A stretch of DNA of 64,000 bases from Methanofollis aquaemaris (GTDB taxonomy: Archaea > Halobacteriota > Methanomicrobia > Methanomicrobiales > Methanofollaceae): positions 1,276,561 through 1,340,560 of the forward strand of contig NZ_CP036172.1 in the NCBI RefSeq assembly GCF_017357525.1, in the 5' to 3' direction. Shown piece after piece: positions 9,026 through 18,767 of this stretch (positions are counted from its first letter, which is position 1; each line of letters opens with the position of its first letter). The notes below the pieces were generated by a model. The model was not told the DNA's origin. It saw nothing but the letters and a program-made list of their open reading frames with translations, and ran no database searches. A program made the position numbers and the translations under genes.

Positions 9026-9427
9026 GTGCCAGAAATCGAATTAAACCTCATATCCGGGCGGACAATTCATCAAGGAGTTTCCATGGAGGCGGGCAAGGAA
9101 AAGCCCGCCTATACCAAAGCTTGCGGCATCATCGAGATGGATGATGCCGACTTCAAGCGTCTGGGCGCATGGAGAAACACCAACGTCCGTGTCACCAGCG
9201 AATACGGCAGCGTCGTCGTCAAAGCAGTCCAGACCACCCAGGGTCCCCACCCTGGTCTCGCCTTTATCCCGATGGGGCCGTGGGCAAACATGGTCATCAG
9301 CCCGAACACCTACTCCACCGGGATGCCGACCTTTAAGGGCGTACCGGTCAAGGTCGATGTCGCCGGGGACGAGCCGGTGTACGATTCGCTCGACCTCGTC
9401 CGCAAAGCCTGCAGGGGTGAGATCTAA
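9026..9427 (+). CDS. fwdD: Formylmethanofuran dehydrogenase subunit D (molybdopterin dinucleotide-binding)
   Basis: This 133-residue protein corresponds to the C-terminal molybdopterin-guanine-dinucleotide-binding domain of formate-dehydrogenase-like enzymes, a separate subunit in Fwd. Visible features are LISGRTIHQGVSME at the N-terminus and FIPMGPWANMV around residue 82, typical of FwdD. Initiation is at GTG 9026 with GGAGG 8 bases upstream. The stop overlaps the fwdB ATG (TAATG). Confidence 0.93.
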   Translation: MPEIELNLISGRTIHQGVSMEAGKEKPAYTKACGIIEMDDADFKRLGAWRNTNVRVTSEYGSVVVKAVQTTQGPHPGLAFIPMGPWANMVISPNTYSTGMPTFKGVPVKVDVAGDEPVYDSLDLVRKACRGEI

Positions 9428-10743
9428 TGGCGAAAATTATCACTGACGTAGTCTGTCCGTTCTGTGGGACACTCTGTGACGACCTTGAGGTCAAGGTCTC
9501 CGACGACGGCAAGGAGATCCTTGAGGTCTACAACGCCTGTGTCATCGGCACGGAGAAGTTCCTCCACTCACAGGCAGAAGACCGCCTGACAGTCCCGATG
9601 AAACAGGACGAGGAGGGCAACTGGAACGAAGTCTCAATCGACGAAGCCGTCGACTACACCGCCCAGATGCTCTGCAACGCGAAAAAGCCCCTGATGTACG
9701 GGTGGTCCTCGACCAACTGCGAAGCGCAGTCCGCGGGCCACGAGATCGCCGAACTCTGTGGTGCAGTCGTCGACAACACCGCAACGGTCTGCCACGGCAC
9801 CACCCTTATCGCCGTGCAGGACGTCGGTGTGCCGAGCTGCACCCTTGGTGAGGTCAAGAACCGTGCAGACCGGATTGTCTTCTGGGGCTGCAACCCTGCC
9901 CATGCCCACCCGCGGCACATGAGCAGGTACTCGATCTTCCCGCGTGGGTTCTTCACCGGGAAGGGTCACAAGGCCCGTAAGATGGTCGTTGTCGACCCGC
10001 GGAGCACCGACACGGCAAAGATGGCCGATCTCCACATGCAGATCGAGCAGGGCCGGGACTACGAACTTCTCAGCGCCCTGCGTGTCGCCATCCGCGGCAA
10101 CCCGCTGCCTGAGACCGTCGCCGGCATCCCGAGAGAGACGATCCAGGACGTCGCCGAGACCCTCAAGTCAGGCCGTTTCGTGGTCATCTTCTTCGGCATG
10201 GGTGTCACCCAGTCGCTCTCGAAGAACCACAACATCGACATCGCCATCGCACTCACCCGCGACCTCAACGACTACACCAAAGCGGCCATCATGCCGATGC
10301 GCGGTCACTACAACGTCACCGGCTCGGGCCAGGTGCTCGGGTGGCAGTTCGGGTTCCCGTTCTGTGTGGACCTTTCCCGCGGCTTTGCCCGTTACAATCC
10401 GGGCGACTCGACCTCGAACGACCTGCTTCGCAGGGGCGAGGTGGACGCGGTCTTTGTCCTGGGCTCTGACCCGGGTGCACACTTCCCGATCTCTTCGGTG
10501 AAGAAGATCGCACAGCTCCCCTCGGTCTGTGTCGACCCGCACTACACGCCGACCAGCGCTGTCTGCAAACTCCACATGCCGACCGCATTCGTCGGTGTTG
10601 AGGAGGGCGGCTGCGCCTACCGGATGGACAATGTCCCGATCGAGACCAGGAAAGTCGTCGAGCCTCCCGAGGGCATGCTCAGCGATGAAGGGTTCCTCGA
10701 ACGTGTGCTCGCACGGGTAAAGGAGATCAAGGGAGTTGCGTGA
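9427..10743 (+). CDS. fwdB: Formylmethanofuran dehydrogenase subunit B (W/Mo catalytic subunit)
   Basis: FwdB reduces CO2 to formate at a tungsten or molybdenum bis-pterin centre; formate then travels to FwdA. The 438-residue protein has an N-terminal [4Fe-4S] motif (CPFCGTLCDD, Cys10/13/17, with Cys38 as the likely fourth ligand). Cys122 in the VCHGT motif sits where the metal-ligating Cys or Sec is expected. It is Cys here, so no selenocysteine machinery is needed. Whether the metal is W or Mo cannot be read from sequence. Confidence 0.96.
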   Translation: MAKIITDVVCPFCGTLCDDLEVKVSDDGKEILEVYNACVIGTEKFLHSQAEDRLTVPMKQDEEGNWNEVSIDEAVDYTAQMLCNAKKPLMYGWSSTNCEAQSAGHEIAELCGAVVDNTATVCHGTTLIAVQDVGVPSCTLGEVKNRADRIVFWGCNPAHAHPRHMSRYSIFPRGFFTGKGHKARKMVVVDPRSTDTAKMADLHMQIEQGRDYELLSALRVAIRGNPLPETVAGIPRETIQDVAETLKSGRFVVIFFGMGVTQSLSKNHNIDIAIALTRDLNDYTKAAIMPMRGHYNVTGSGQVLGWQFGFPFCVDLSRGFARYNPGDSTSNDLLRRGEVDAVFVLGSDPGAHFPISSVKKIAQLPSVCVDPHYTPTSAVCKLHMPTAFVGVEEGGCAYRMDNVPIETRKVVEPPEGMLSDEGFLERVLARVKEIKGVA

Positions 10744-10744
10744 A

Positions 10745-12454
10745 ATGGCAGAATATCTGATCAAGAACGGTTTCGTCTTCGACCCGGTGCTCGGGATCAA
10801 CGGGGACAAGGTTGATATTGCCATCAAAGACGGCAAGATCGTCCAGTCTACCGAGATCAAGAACCCGACGGTCGTCGACGCAGCCGGCAAGACCGTGATG
10901 GCAGGCGGTGTGGACATTCACGCCCACGTCGCCGGACCAAAGGTCAACGTCGGCAGGAACTACCGGCCAGAAGACAAGCTCTTCACCTACGAGCCCGGGA
11001 AGGGCGTAAAGAGGATGGCCGGCGGTTTCTCAGTTCCGACAGTCTTCAGGACCGGCTACAAGTACGCCCAGATGGGGTACACGACCGTGATGGAAGCGGC
11101 AATGCCGCCGCTGTACGCCCGCCACACCCACGAAGAGATGCGGGACACCCCGATCCTCGATCAGGGAGCCTACCCGGTCTTCGGAAACAATTGGTTTGTC
11201 CTCGAGTACCTCAAGAACCACGAGGTCGAGAACACGGCGGCCTACATCTCGTGGCTGCTGCGGACCACCAGGGGGTACGCGATCAAGATCGTCAACCCGG
11301 GCGGCACCGAAGCCTGGGGCTGGGGTCTGAACTGCAACTCGATCCATGACCCGGTCCCGTACTTCGACATCACCCCGGCCCAGATCATGAAGGGCCTGAT
11401 GGACGCAAACGAGGCCCTGAGGCTCCCGCACTCCGTCCACATCCACACCAACAACCTGGGCAACCCGGGCAACTACGAGACCACCCTCGACACCTTCAAG
11501 CTCTTCCAGGGCGAGAAGCCGAACAACGACTTCGGGCGCGAGCAGGTCATGCACCACACCCACGTCCAGTTCCACTCCTATGGCGGTGACAGCTGGGCCA
11601 ATGTGGAGTCGAAGGCCGACGAGATCATGAACTATGTCAACAACAATGACAACATGACCATGGATCTCGGCTGCGTGACCCTGGACGAGACGACGACGAT
11701 GACCGCCGACGGGCCGTTCGAGCACCACCTCACCGAACTTAACCACCTCAAGTGGGCGAACACCGATGTGGAACTCGAAACCGCCGCAGGCGTCGTCCCG
11801 TATATCTACTCCCCGAACATCAAGGTCTGCGGTATCCAGTGGGCGATCGGTCTTGAACTCGGACTGCTCGCCAAAGACCCGATGCGGGTCTTTATCACCA
11901 CCGACCACCCGAACGCCGGTCCGTTCTTCAGGTACCCGCGGGTCATGAAGTGGCTGATGAGCCAGGATGCCCGTGAAGCCCAGATGGACGCGCTCAAGTG
12001 GGCAGAGAAGGTCAGGTCTGCCACGCTCCTCTCCGGCCTCGACCGCGAACTCACCCTGTACGAGATCGCGGCGATGACCAGGGCGGGCACGGCCAAGGCG
12101 CTCGGCCTCAGCCACATGTACGGCAGTCTCAAGCCCGGCCTTGAGGCCGATGTTGCGGTCTACGACTACAACCCCGAGACGGCGGAGGATCCCGAACTTA
12201 TCGAGAAGGCCTTCGGCAACGCGGCTTACCTCTTCAAGGGCGGAGAAATCGTCGTCAAGGAAGGCGAGGTCGTCAGCAACGGAAACAAGAAGACCCTATG
12301 GGTCGACGCCAAAGTCGCCGAGAACCCACAGGTCCAGCGGGACATCGCCGAGAAGTTCATGCGGTACTACACGGTCACCCAGGCGAACTATGAGGTGAAC
12401 GAGAAGGTCTTCATGAAGAACCCGTACAGGATCGAGGTCGACGCAACCCAGTGA
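10745..12454 (+). CDS. fwdA: Formylmethanofuran dehydrogenase subunit A (amidohydrolase-type)
   Basis: FwdA condenses formate with methanofuran at a binuclear zinc site. The 569-residue metal-dependent amidohydrolase shows the His-x-His pair HAH (residues 59-61), a lysine at about residue 181 (YAIKIVNPGG) at the expected carboxylated-lysine position, further His residues (HSVHIHTNN, HHTHVQFHSYGG) and the TTDHPNAG aspartate motif. The ATG at 10745 is preferred over the in-frame TTG at 10736 because GGGAG lies 9 bases before it. It follows fwdB by one base. Confidence 0.96.
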   Translation: MAEYLIKNGFVFDPVLGINGDKVDIAIKDGKIVQSTEIKNPTVVDAAGKTVMAGGVDIHAHVAGPKVNVGRNYRPEDKLFTYEPGKGVKRMAGGFSVPTVFRTGYKYAQMGYTTVMEAAMPPLYARHTHEEMRDTPILDQGAYPVFGNNWFVLEYLKNHEVENTAAYISWLLRTTRGYAIKIVNPGGTEAWGWGLNCNSIHDPVPYFDITPAQIMKGLMDANEALRLPHSVHIHTNNLGNPGNYETTLDTFKLFQGEKPNNDFGREQVMHHTHVQFHSYGGDSWANVESKADEIMNYVNNNDNMTMDLGCVTLDETTTMTADGPFEHHLTELNHLKWANTDVELETAAGVVPYIYSPNIKVCGIQWAIGLELGLLAKDPMRVFITTDHPNAGPFFRYPRVMKWLMSQDAREAQMDALKWAEKVRSATLLSGLDRELTLYEIAAMTRAGTAKALGLSHMYGSLKPGLEADVAVYDYNPETAEDPELIEKAFGNAAYLFKGGEIVVKEGEVVSNGNKKTLWVDAKVAENPQVQRDIAEKFMRYYTVTQANYEVNEKVFMKNPYRIEVDATQ

Positions 12455-12464
12455 GGAGATGACG

Positions 12465-13265
12465 ATGGAGACGGTAACACTGACACCAAAGGAGCAGCCC
12501 GAGCTCTTTATCGACGCGGAAAACATCACTCCCAATGCATTCGCAGGGAAAAACGCCGCGGAGATCGCCGGGCTGTCTGTCTTTGAAGGGAACCAGACCC
12601 AGACTCTCGGCCAGTACTTCGAGGTCGCCGGCAAGGCCGGGGCCACGGCCGAGGAGACAAAGATCGTCATCAAGGGCGATGTCACCAAGGTCAAGTACAT
12701 CGGCATGAGGATGAACGGCGGCGAGATCGTCGTCGAGGGTTCAGCCGACATGTACGTCGGGGCCTGGATGGAAAGCGGCAGTATCCATGTGAAGGGTAAT
12801 GTCGACGCTTTCTCTGGCACAGGCATGAAAGGCGGCGAGATCGAGGTCGACGGCAATGCCGGAAACTATCTCGGCGCCGCCTACCGCGGTGACTGGAGAG
12901 GCATGCAGGCCGGGACCATTCGTGTCCACGGCAATGCCGGCTCTGACATCGGAACCTTCATGAACGGAGGAACCATCATCGTCGAGGGTGACGTGGACGT
13001 CCACGTCGGCACCCACGCCGAGGGCGGTACCATCATCGTGAAGGGCAACGGCAAGTCCAAGATCGGTGGCCAGATGGTGAAGGGCGAGATCTACGTCTTT
13101 GGCACCATCGATGTCATGATGCCCGGTTATGTCTACCGGGAGGACGTTGACCTTGAAGTCGACGGTGCATCAGCCAGGTTTGCCCTCTTTGAGGGTGATA
13201 TGGGTGAACGCCATCCCAAGCGGAAAGGTCAGGTCACCTACGGTAAAATCTACCAGAAATACTAA
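12465..13265 (+). CDS. fwdC: Formylmethanofuran dehydrogenase subunit C
   Basis: FwdC is a scaffold subunit related to the C-terminal beta-helix domain of glutamate synthase. The 266-residue protein contains the typical serial repeats of the form G-x-x-M-x-G-G-x-I-x-V-x-G (MRMNGGEIVVEG, MKGGEIEVDG, MNGGTIIVEG, AEGGTIIVKG). Of two ATGs 6 bases apart, the second (12465) has the better spacing from GAGGAG. It is the last gene of the operon and is followed by a T-run. Confidence 0.95.
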   Translation: METVTLTPKEQPELFIDAENITPNAFAGKNAAEIAGLSVFEGNQTQTLGQYFEVAGKAGATAEETKIVIKGDVTKVKYIGMRMNGGEIVVEGSADMYVGAWMESGSIHVKGNVDAFSGTGMKGGEIEVDGNAGNYLGAAYRGDWRGMQAGTIRVHGNAGSDIGTFMNGGTIIVEGDVDVHVGTHAEGGTIIVKGNGKSKIGGQMVKGEIYVFGTIDVMMPGYVYREDVDLEVDGASARFALFEGDMGERHPKRKGQVTYGKIYQKY

Positions 13266-13277
13266 ATTTCAACCTTC

Positions 13278-13283
13278 TTTTTT
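13278..13283 (+). terminator. T-run terminator after fwdC
   Basis: Six consecutive T residues lie 13 bases after the fwdC stop. Oligo-T tracts are the usual archaeal termination signal. No hairpin is needed and none is obvious here. Confidence 0.5.
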
Positions 13284-13437
13284 CTGGAAAGAGAGCGCGA
13301 GTCCGGATGTTATATTTATAGAAGTATAATATCATTCAGTAACACGCACTGCAAAATATCTCACACATGAATTCAATAGACTCCGAGCCGCAGGCTCCTC
13401 TATTTGAATCTTCTTTCTTGACCACGATATATCCGTG

Positions 13438-13618
13438 CATATATAAATCGGCGGACGCACCCCAAGATAGCAACGCTTATATGGCGGGATGGTGACTATG
13501 CAATTGTCCCTTGAGGGACGTGCAGTAGCAACAGCAGCGATTATCAGCGATTCCTTTAGTGATTCATTACACAGTTCCTGTATTGTATTGGAAAATACAT
13601 CAAATCCGGAGGAATTAT
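13438..13618 (+). promoter_or_regulatory. mcr promoter and leader
   Basis: A strong TATA box, CATATATAAATC, at 13438-13449 predicts transcription start near 13472 and a leader of about 145 bases. Just before the ribosome binding site the leader holds a small hairpin, TGTATT (13584-13589), loop GGAA, AATACA (13594-13599). The GGAGGA site follows at 13607-13612. A second AT-rich box near 13310-13330 could be an alternative promoter. Confidence 0.6.
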
Positions 13619-14926
13619 ATGGCAAAATACTCAGACACGATCGACCTCTACGACGACGAAGGAAAACTTCTGAAGAGCGGGGTCGCACTTGAGAGGATCA
13701 GCCCGGTTGTCAACCCGGCGATCAAGAAGGTCATCGACATGACCAAGCGGACGATCGCGGTCAACGTGGCCGGGATCGAGAAAGGCATCAAGACCGGTGC
13801 GGTCGGTTCCAAGGCCGACTCAATCGCCGGGCGGACGATGGACCTTGACGTTGTCAAGGACGTCGATGCCATCAAGGCGAAGATCCAGGAGATGGTCCAG
13901 GTCGAAGAGGGCGACGACACCCAGATCAAGGACTTCGGAGGCAAACTCCTCCTCGTCGAGGTGCCGAAGGCCCGTATCGAGGCCGCCGCCACCTACGACG
14001 CGGCGATCACCGCCGTTGCGGCGGCGACCACCTACGCGATCCTCGACCAGTACGACATCGGGCCCTTCGACGCCCCGATGGTCAAGGCGGCAGTCTGGGG
14101 CACCTACCCGCAGACCATGGATATGAAGGGCGCAAACGTCGCTTCCATCCTGTCCATCCCCCAGAACAACGAAGGTCTCGGTTTCGCCCTGAGGAACATC
14201 CCGGCCAACCACGTCGTGATGATCACCGGTCGCAACGCCATGCAGGGTGCGGCCCTTTCCTCGACCTTCGAGCACGCGGGTCAGTTCGAGATGGGCAACG
14301 CCATCGGACCCTTCGAGCGCGCCCAGCTCCTCGGCTATGCCTTCCAGGGCCTCAACGCCAACAACCTGGTCTACGATCTCGTCAAGACCAACGGCCAGAG
14401 CGGCACGGTCGGCACCGTCGTCCAGTCCCTGGTCGAGCGTGCGATCGAGGACAAGGTTATCGCTCCAGGCAAGAAGGGCGGGTACTTCCAGTACTACGAC
14501 ACCAAGGACCCGATGCTCTGGAACGCCTATGCGGCAGCCGGCACCCTTGCCGGGACCATGGTCAACTGTGGTGCCGGGCGGTTCGCCCAGGCGGTCTCCT
14601 CGACGCTCCTGTACTTCAACGACCTGCTTGAGCACGAGACCGGTCTCCCCGGCTGTGACTACGGCCGTGTAATGGGTACCGCTGTCGGGTTCTCCTTCTT
14701 CAGCCACTCCATCTATGGTGGTGGCGGTCCGGGTATCTTCAACGGCAACCACGTCGTGACCAGGCACTCGGCAGGCTTCGCCATTCCGTGTGTGGTCGCC
14801 GCCTGTTCTGTCGACGCAGGCACCCAGATGTTCGCGCCAGAGGGCACCTCCAAGATCTACGGCGAGACCTACGGCCAGATCGAGGAGTTCGCAAAACCGA
14901 TCCAGAACATCGCAAAGGAAGTATAA
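13619..14926 (+). CDS. mcrB: Methyl-coenzyme M reductase beta subunit
   Basis: McrB is part of the alpha2-beta2-gamma2 F430 enzyme that forms methane from methyl-CoM and CoB. The 435-residue length is normal. The N-terminus (MAKYSDTIDLYDDEGKLL), the SIPQNNEGLGFALRNIPANH stretch and the Gly-rich SIYGGGGPGIFNGNH near the C-terminus are hallmarks. The start at 13619 has GGAGGA upstream; an in-frame 20-residue extension is leader sequence. It is first in mcrBDCGA. Confidence 0.97.
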   Translation: MAKYSDTIDLYDDEGKLLKSGVALERISPVVNPAIKKVIDMTKRTIAVNVAGIEKGIKTGAVGSKADSIAGRTMDLDVVKDVDAIKAKIQEMVQVEEGDDTQIKDFGGKLLLVEVPKARIEAAATYDAAITAVAAATTYAILDQYDIGPFDAPMVKAAVWGTYPQTMDMKGANVASILSIPQNNEGLGFALRNIPANHVVMITGRNAMQGAALSSTFEHAGQFEMGNAIGPFERAQLLGYAFQGLNANNLVYDLVKTNGQSGTVGTVVQSLVERAIEDKVIAPGKKGGYFQYYDTKDPMLWNAYAAAGTLAGTMVNCGAGRFAQAVSSTLLYFNDLLEHETGLPGCDYGRVMGTAVGFSFFSHSIYGGGGPGIFNGNHVVTRHSAGFAIPCVVAACSVDAGTQMFAPEGTSKIYGETYGQIEEFAKPIQNIAKEV

Positions 14927-14938
14927 AGGTAGCAGCGG

Positions 14939-15409
14939 ATGACAGAAGCCACATATCCCCAGTGTAGGATTGTGCCTGCGCGTTTCCTCAACCCGGAGAC
15001 AGTGGAACGTCTCCTCACCAGGATCCTGGAGATCGGTGGGATCAGGAGGCTGATTTTGAACGGACCCCGCCTCCCCCCCACCGTCCCCTATGGCCCGGCC
15101 CGGGGTACACCAAACCCTCACCCCATGCGAAAGGCGATCAGGGTCGGAGACCAGGAGATGGAACTTCAGGTGCATGTGGGAACGATCCTCCTCGAACTCG
15201 AGGATCGGTCGTACATCGACTCCATAAGGCAGGCATGCGACGAAGTCTTCGTGAAATTCCCGTACGGTTTCTCGGAGGGGAAGTTCATAAAGACACAAGC
15301 GACCGTTTCAGACTATGCAAAGTACGGACCCGACGCGGACAAACTCATCCTCGGCATGACCGATCCGAAGAGCCGCAGCGGGCCCCTTATTATTCAGGGA
15401 ACTAAGTGA
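14939..15409 (+). CDS. mcrD: Methyl-coenzyme M reductase operon protein D
   Basis: McrD is a small accessory protein encoded inside most mcr operons; it associates with Mcr and is thought to act in assembly or cofactor loading, but it is not a subunit of the mature enzyme. The 156-residue protein has the family's CRIVPARFLNPETVERLL N-terminus and the GPRLP segment. It follows mcrB by 12 bases, in the expected position. Confidence 0.93.
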   Translation: MTEATYPQCRIVPARFLNPETVERLLTRILEIGGIRRLILNGPRLPPTVPYGPARGTPNPHPMRKAIRVGDQEMELQVHVGTILLELEDRSYIDSIRQACDEVFVKFPYGFSEGKFIKTQATVSDYAKYGPDADKLILGMTDPKSRSGPLIIQGTK

Positions 15410-15414
15410 TTTCA

Positions 15415-16047
15415 ATGCCGATCGGAAGGGTAACCCAGGTAGTGGACTGCAGAGAGAGTATGGGTATGGGCAAAGGCGGAGGCCTTGCCCAGCGAGGAAC
15501 CATATCAGAATGCCGCCGCCCCGACGTAATCGTCGTCGGGATGTCGCCAGGACGCAGGCATGTGACAAAGCCGGTCTGCGACATCACGTCCGCCCTGAGA
15601 AGGGAAGGGGTGGAGTTCTCAGTGAGCACGCTCGTGTTGAACGCGGGCAGCGGTGTTCCCCCCGATGCCCCCGGCATTGCGGGGTCAGTCCTTGGCGCCT
15701 ACTTCGGGCTCACCCCCCAGGAGATCGAGCAGATAGAAGAGCATAAGGTCGCGATCCTCCACCACGGGAATGTCCGATCCCATGTGGTGCAGAAGGTCAG
15801 GTTCATCCTGGAGCATGTCGACGTCAAGGCCGTCGTCGTCTCCCAGTGTCCGATCGACTACGAGGATCTCGCAAAAGAGGGCGTCAAGACCGCCCTCGTC
15901 ATGCCTCCCCCGGACAGGGTCAAGACCAGAGGAAGTGTCGAGGCGATCGTCTCCGGCGTCACCCGTGGCCAGACCCCTAACAGGGAGAAGATGGCTGAAG
16001 TCATCACAGCCGTTACCAGATTGATGAAAGAACACAACCCAAGGTGA
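15415..16047 (+). CDS. mcrC: Methyl-coenzyme M reductase operon protein C
   Basis: McrC belongs to the activation machinery of Mcr (component A3a in methanogens). The 210-residue protein has the family start MPIGRVTQVVDCRESMG, the GGGLAQRGT motif and the GMSPGRRHVTKP segment. ATG 15415 is chosen because it yields this conserved N-terminus, although GTG 15406 overlaps the mcrD stop and could also serve. Confidence 0.93.
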   Translation: MPIGRVTQVVDCRESMGMGKGGGLAQRGTISECRRPDVIVVGMSPGRRHVTKPVCDITSALRREGVEFSVSTLVLNAGSGVPPDAPGIAGSVLGAYFGLTPQEIEQIEEHKVAILHHGNVRSHVVQKVRFILEHVDVKAVVVSQCPIDYEDLAKEGVKTALVMPPPDRVKTRGSVEAIVSGVTRGQTPNREKMAEVITAVTRLMKEHNPR

Positions 16048-16054
16048 ATTGTCT

Positions 16055-16819
16055 ATGGCATATAAACCACAGTTTGGACCAGGTACGTCTGTCGTCGCCG
16101 AGAACCGGCGCAAGCAGATGAACCCGGACTACCAGCTCGAGAAGTTGCGTGAAGTAACTGACGAGGACATCGTCCTGATCCTCGGGCACCGCGCCCCTGG
16201 CGCAGCCTACCCGACGGCCCACCCGCCCCTGGCAGAGCAGCAGGAGCCGGACTGCCCGATCAGAAAGATCGTCGAACCGACCGAAGGCGCAAAGGCCGGC
16301 GACCGCGTCCGCTACATCCAGTTTGCAGACTCGATGTTCAACGCGCCCTCGCAGCCGTACCAGCGGACGTACATGGAGTGTTACCGCTTCCGCGGCATCG
16401 ACCCCGGTACGCTCTCCGGCCGTCAGATCGTCGAGTGCCGCGAGCGTGACCTGGAAAGTTACTCCAAGGATCTTGTCAACACCGAGGTCTTCGACCCGGC
16501 CAGGATCGGTGTCCGCGGTGCAACGGTGCACGGTCACTCCCTCCGTCTTGCAGAGGACGGCATGATGTTCGACATGCTCCAGCGCTGCGTACTCGGCGAT
16601 GACGGTATCGTCAGGTACGTCAAGAACCAGATCGGCGAGCCCCTGGACCGTGCGGTCGAGGTCGGCAAGCCGATGGACGAGGCCTGGCTCAAGGCGCACA
16701 CCACCATGTTCCACTCACTCGCCGGAACCGGGTTCCGCGATGACCAGGAGTATGTCGAGTATGTGCAGCGGATCCACTCGCTGAGGACCAAGTACGGCTT
16801 CATGCCGAAGGAGGAGTGA
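16055..16819 (+). CDS. mcrG: Methyl-coenzyme M reductase gamma subunit
   Basis: The gamma subunit of Mcr, 254 residues, starts [18 protein letters not shown]. The hallmark stretches are [20 protein letters not shown] and [19 protein letters not shown]. It starts 7 bases after mcrC, and the mcrA site lies inside its final codons. It contributes to the narrow substrate channel leading to F430. Confidence 0.97.
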   Translation: MAYKPQFGPGTSVVAENRRKQMNPDYQLEKLREVTDEDIVLILGHRAPGAAYPTAHPPLAEQQEPDCPIRKIVEPTEGAKAGDRVRYIQFADSMFNAPSQPYQRTYMECYRFRGIDPGTLSGRQIVECRERDLESYSKDLVNTEVFDPARIGVRGATVHGHSLRLAEDGMMFDMLQRCVLGDDGIVRYVKNQIGEPLDRAVEVGKPMDEAWLKAHTTMFHSLAGTGFRDDQEYVEYVQRIHSLRTKYGFMPKEE

Positions 16820-16824
16820 TTGAC

Positions 16825-18531
16825 ATGGCAAAGATTGAGAGGGCACAGAAACTGTTCCTGAAGTCGCTCAAGGAGAAGTTCCAGGACCAGGACGTTCAGT
16901 CCGAGAAGACCGAATTCTACAAGTTCGGTGGCATCCGCCAGTCCCCGAGGAAACTCGAGTTCATGAAGGCGAGCCAGGCAATTGAGATGCAGCGCGGGAT
17001 CGCGATGTATGACCCCGAGCGCTGCCACCTTGGCGGACTGCCGATGGGTCAGCGCCAGCTGATGACCTACGAGGTCTCAGGCACCGGCGTCTATGTCGAG
17101 GGCGACGACCTGCACTTCGTCAACAACTCTGCGATGCAGCAGATGTGGGACGACATCCGCAGGACCGTCATCGTCGGCATGGACCTCGCGCACGCCACCC
17201 TCCAGAAGAGGCTGGGCAAGGAGGTCACCCCCGAGACGATCAACGAATACCTCCACATCCTCAACCACGCGATGCCGGGCGCAGCCGTGGTTCAGGAGCA
17301 CATGGTCGAGACCCACCCGGGCCTTGTCGATGACTGCTATGTGAAGGTCTTCACCGGCGACGACGAACTCGCCGACGACATCGAACCCCAGTTCCTCATC
17401 AACGTCGAGAAACTCTTCCCCGGCGAGTCGGCGGAGGCCCTGAAGGCCGCGGTCGGCAAGTCGATGTGGCAGGCAATCCACATCCCGACCATCGTCTCCA
17501 GGACGTGCGACGGCGGTACCACCTCCAGGTGGTCTGCGATGCAGATCGGTATGTCCTTCATCGCCGCGTACCGCATGTGCGCCGGTGAGGCGGCAGTCGC
17601 CGACCTTTCCTTCGCTGCAAAGCACGCCGGCGTCATCCAGATGGCCGACATCCTCCCGGCCCGCCGTGCACGCGGTCCGAACGAGCCGGGCGGCATCAAG
17701 TTCGGTCATTTCTCCGACATGATCCAGGCCGACCGGAAGTACCCCAACGACCCCGCAAAGGCGTCCCTCGAGGTCGTCGGTGCCGGCACGATGCTCTTCG
17801 ACCAGATCTGGCTTGGTTCCTACATGTCAGGCGGTGTCGGGTTTACCCAGTACGCCACCGCAGCGTACACCGACAACATCCTCGATGAGTTCACCTACTA
17901 TGGTATGGACTATATCAAGGACAAGTACAAGGTGGACTGGCAGCACCCGAACGCCGCAGACAAGGTCACTTCCAGCCAGGACGTCGTCAACGACATCGCC
18001 ACCGAGGTCACCCTCAACGCGATGGAGCAGTACGAGCAGTTCCCGACCATGATGGAAGACCACTTCGGCGGTTCCCAGCGTGCCGGCGTCATCGCCGCGG
18101 CGTCCGGTCTCTCCACCGGTATCGCAACCGGCAACTCGAATGCCGGTCTCAACGGCTGGTACCTCTCCATGCTCCTGCACAAGGAAGGCTGGAGCCGTCT
18201 CGGCTTCTTCGGCTACGACCTGCAGGACCAGTGCGGTTCAGCCAACTCGCTCTCGGTCAGGCCTGACGAAGGCTGTATCGGCGAGTTCCGTGGCCCGAAC
18301 TACCCGAACTACGCAATGAACGTCGGTCACCAGGGCGAGTACGCCGCCATCGTCGGCAGCGCCCACTACAGCCGCGGCGACGCGTGGTCCATGAACCCGC
18401 TGATCAAGATCGCCTTCGCCGACCCGTCCCTCAAGTTCGACTTTGCCGAGCCGAGGCGCGAGTTTGCAAAGGGTGCGATCCGCGAGTTCGAGCCTGCAGG
18501 CGAGCGCTCGCTCATCATCCCGGCCAGGTAA
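16825..18531 (+). CDS. mcrA: Methyl-coenzyme M reductase alpha subunit
   Basis: McrA is the catalytic subunit of methane formation, 568 residues. The alignment anchors seen are [16 protein letters not shown] (F430 and substrate channel) and [14 protein letters not shown] near the C-terminus. Residues matching the modified positions of the Methanothermobacter enzyme are present: His267 (N-methyl-His), Arg281 (methyl-Arg), Gly463 (thioglycine) and Cys470 (methyl-Cys). Whether they are modified cannot be read here. ATG 16825 follows GGAG in the mcrG end. It is the final gene of the operon. Confidence 0.98.
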   Translation: MAKIERAQKLFLKSLKEKFQDQDVQSEKTEFYKFGGIRQSPRKLEFMKASQAIEMQRGIAMYDPERCHLGGLPMGQRQLMTYEVSGTGVYVEGDDLHFVNNSAMQQMWDDIRRTVIVGMDLAHATLQKRLGKEVTPETINEYLHILNHAMPGAAVVQEHMVETHPGLVDDCYVKVFTGDDELADDIEPQFLINVEKLFPGESAEALKAAVGKSMWQAIHIPTIVSRTCDGGTTSRWSAMQIGMSFIAAYRMCAGEAAVADLSFAAKHAGVIQMADILPARRARGPNEPGGIKFGHFSDMIQADRKYPNDPAKASLEVVGAGTMLFDQIWLGSYMSGGVGFTQYATAAYTDNILDEFTYYGMDYIKDKYKVDWQHPNAADKVTSSQDVVNDIATEVTLNAMEQYEQFPTMMEDHFGGSQRAGVIAAASGLSTGIATGNSNAGLNGWYLSMLLHKEGWSRLGFFGYDLQDQCGSANSLSVRPDEGCIGEFRGPNYPNYAMNVGHQGEYAAIVGSAHYSRGDAWSMNPLIKIAFADPSLKFDFAEPRREFAKGAIREFEPAGERSLIIPAR

Positions 18532-18546
18532 ATCCCACAAACACAA

Positions 18547-18554
18547 TTTTTTTT
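18547..18554 (+). terminator. T8 terminator after mcrA
   Basis: Eight T residues lie 15 bases after the mcrA stop, before the separate AT-rich promoter region of the mtr operon (candidate TATA boxes near 18604-18614 and 18656-18668). Confidence 0.6.
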
Positions 18555-18655
18555 GATCTACTTCAAATGGGCATGTTGAAATCCCAGAATTATGCCCAAA
18601 ATAGTATTTTAAAGCATCTAAGGAGAGTATTCCAAATGCTTTCCGAAACCTTTAA

Positions 18656-18668
18656 TTGAATAATAAAC
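18656..18668 (+). promoter_or_regulatory. Candidate TATA box of the mtr operon
   Basis: TTGAATAATAAAC, embedded in an AT-rich stretch after mcrA, would start transcription near 18695 and give a leader of about 70 bases before mtrE. A competing box, AGTATTTTAAAGC, lies about 50 bases upstream. Confidence 0.4.
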
Positions 18669-18767
18669 GACTGTTAAATGAACCACAAAGAGTTTGTACT
18701 CCATCTGTGTGGTAACGCGAACAGAAACTCTCGTGCATCGTTCCTGTGTGCGCTGGGAGGGAGACGA

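Noticed and set aside
9427-10743. Selenocysteine (TGA) in FwdB or HdrA
   Set aside because: The expected metal-ligand position in FwdB is Cys (TGC) and the hdrA frame has no internal TGA, so no selenocysteine is involved.
13820-15298. Long antisense ORF (492 codons) across mcrB and mcrD
   Set aside because: Mirror frame of a highly expressed gene with strong third-position GC; no recognisable protein.
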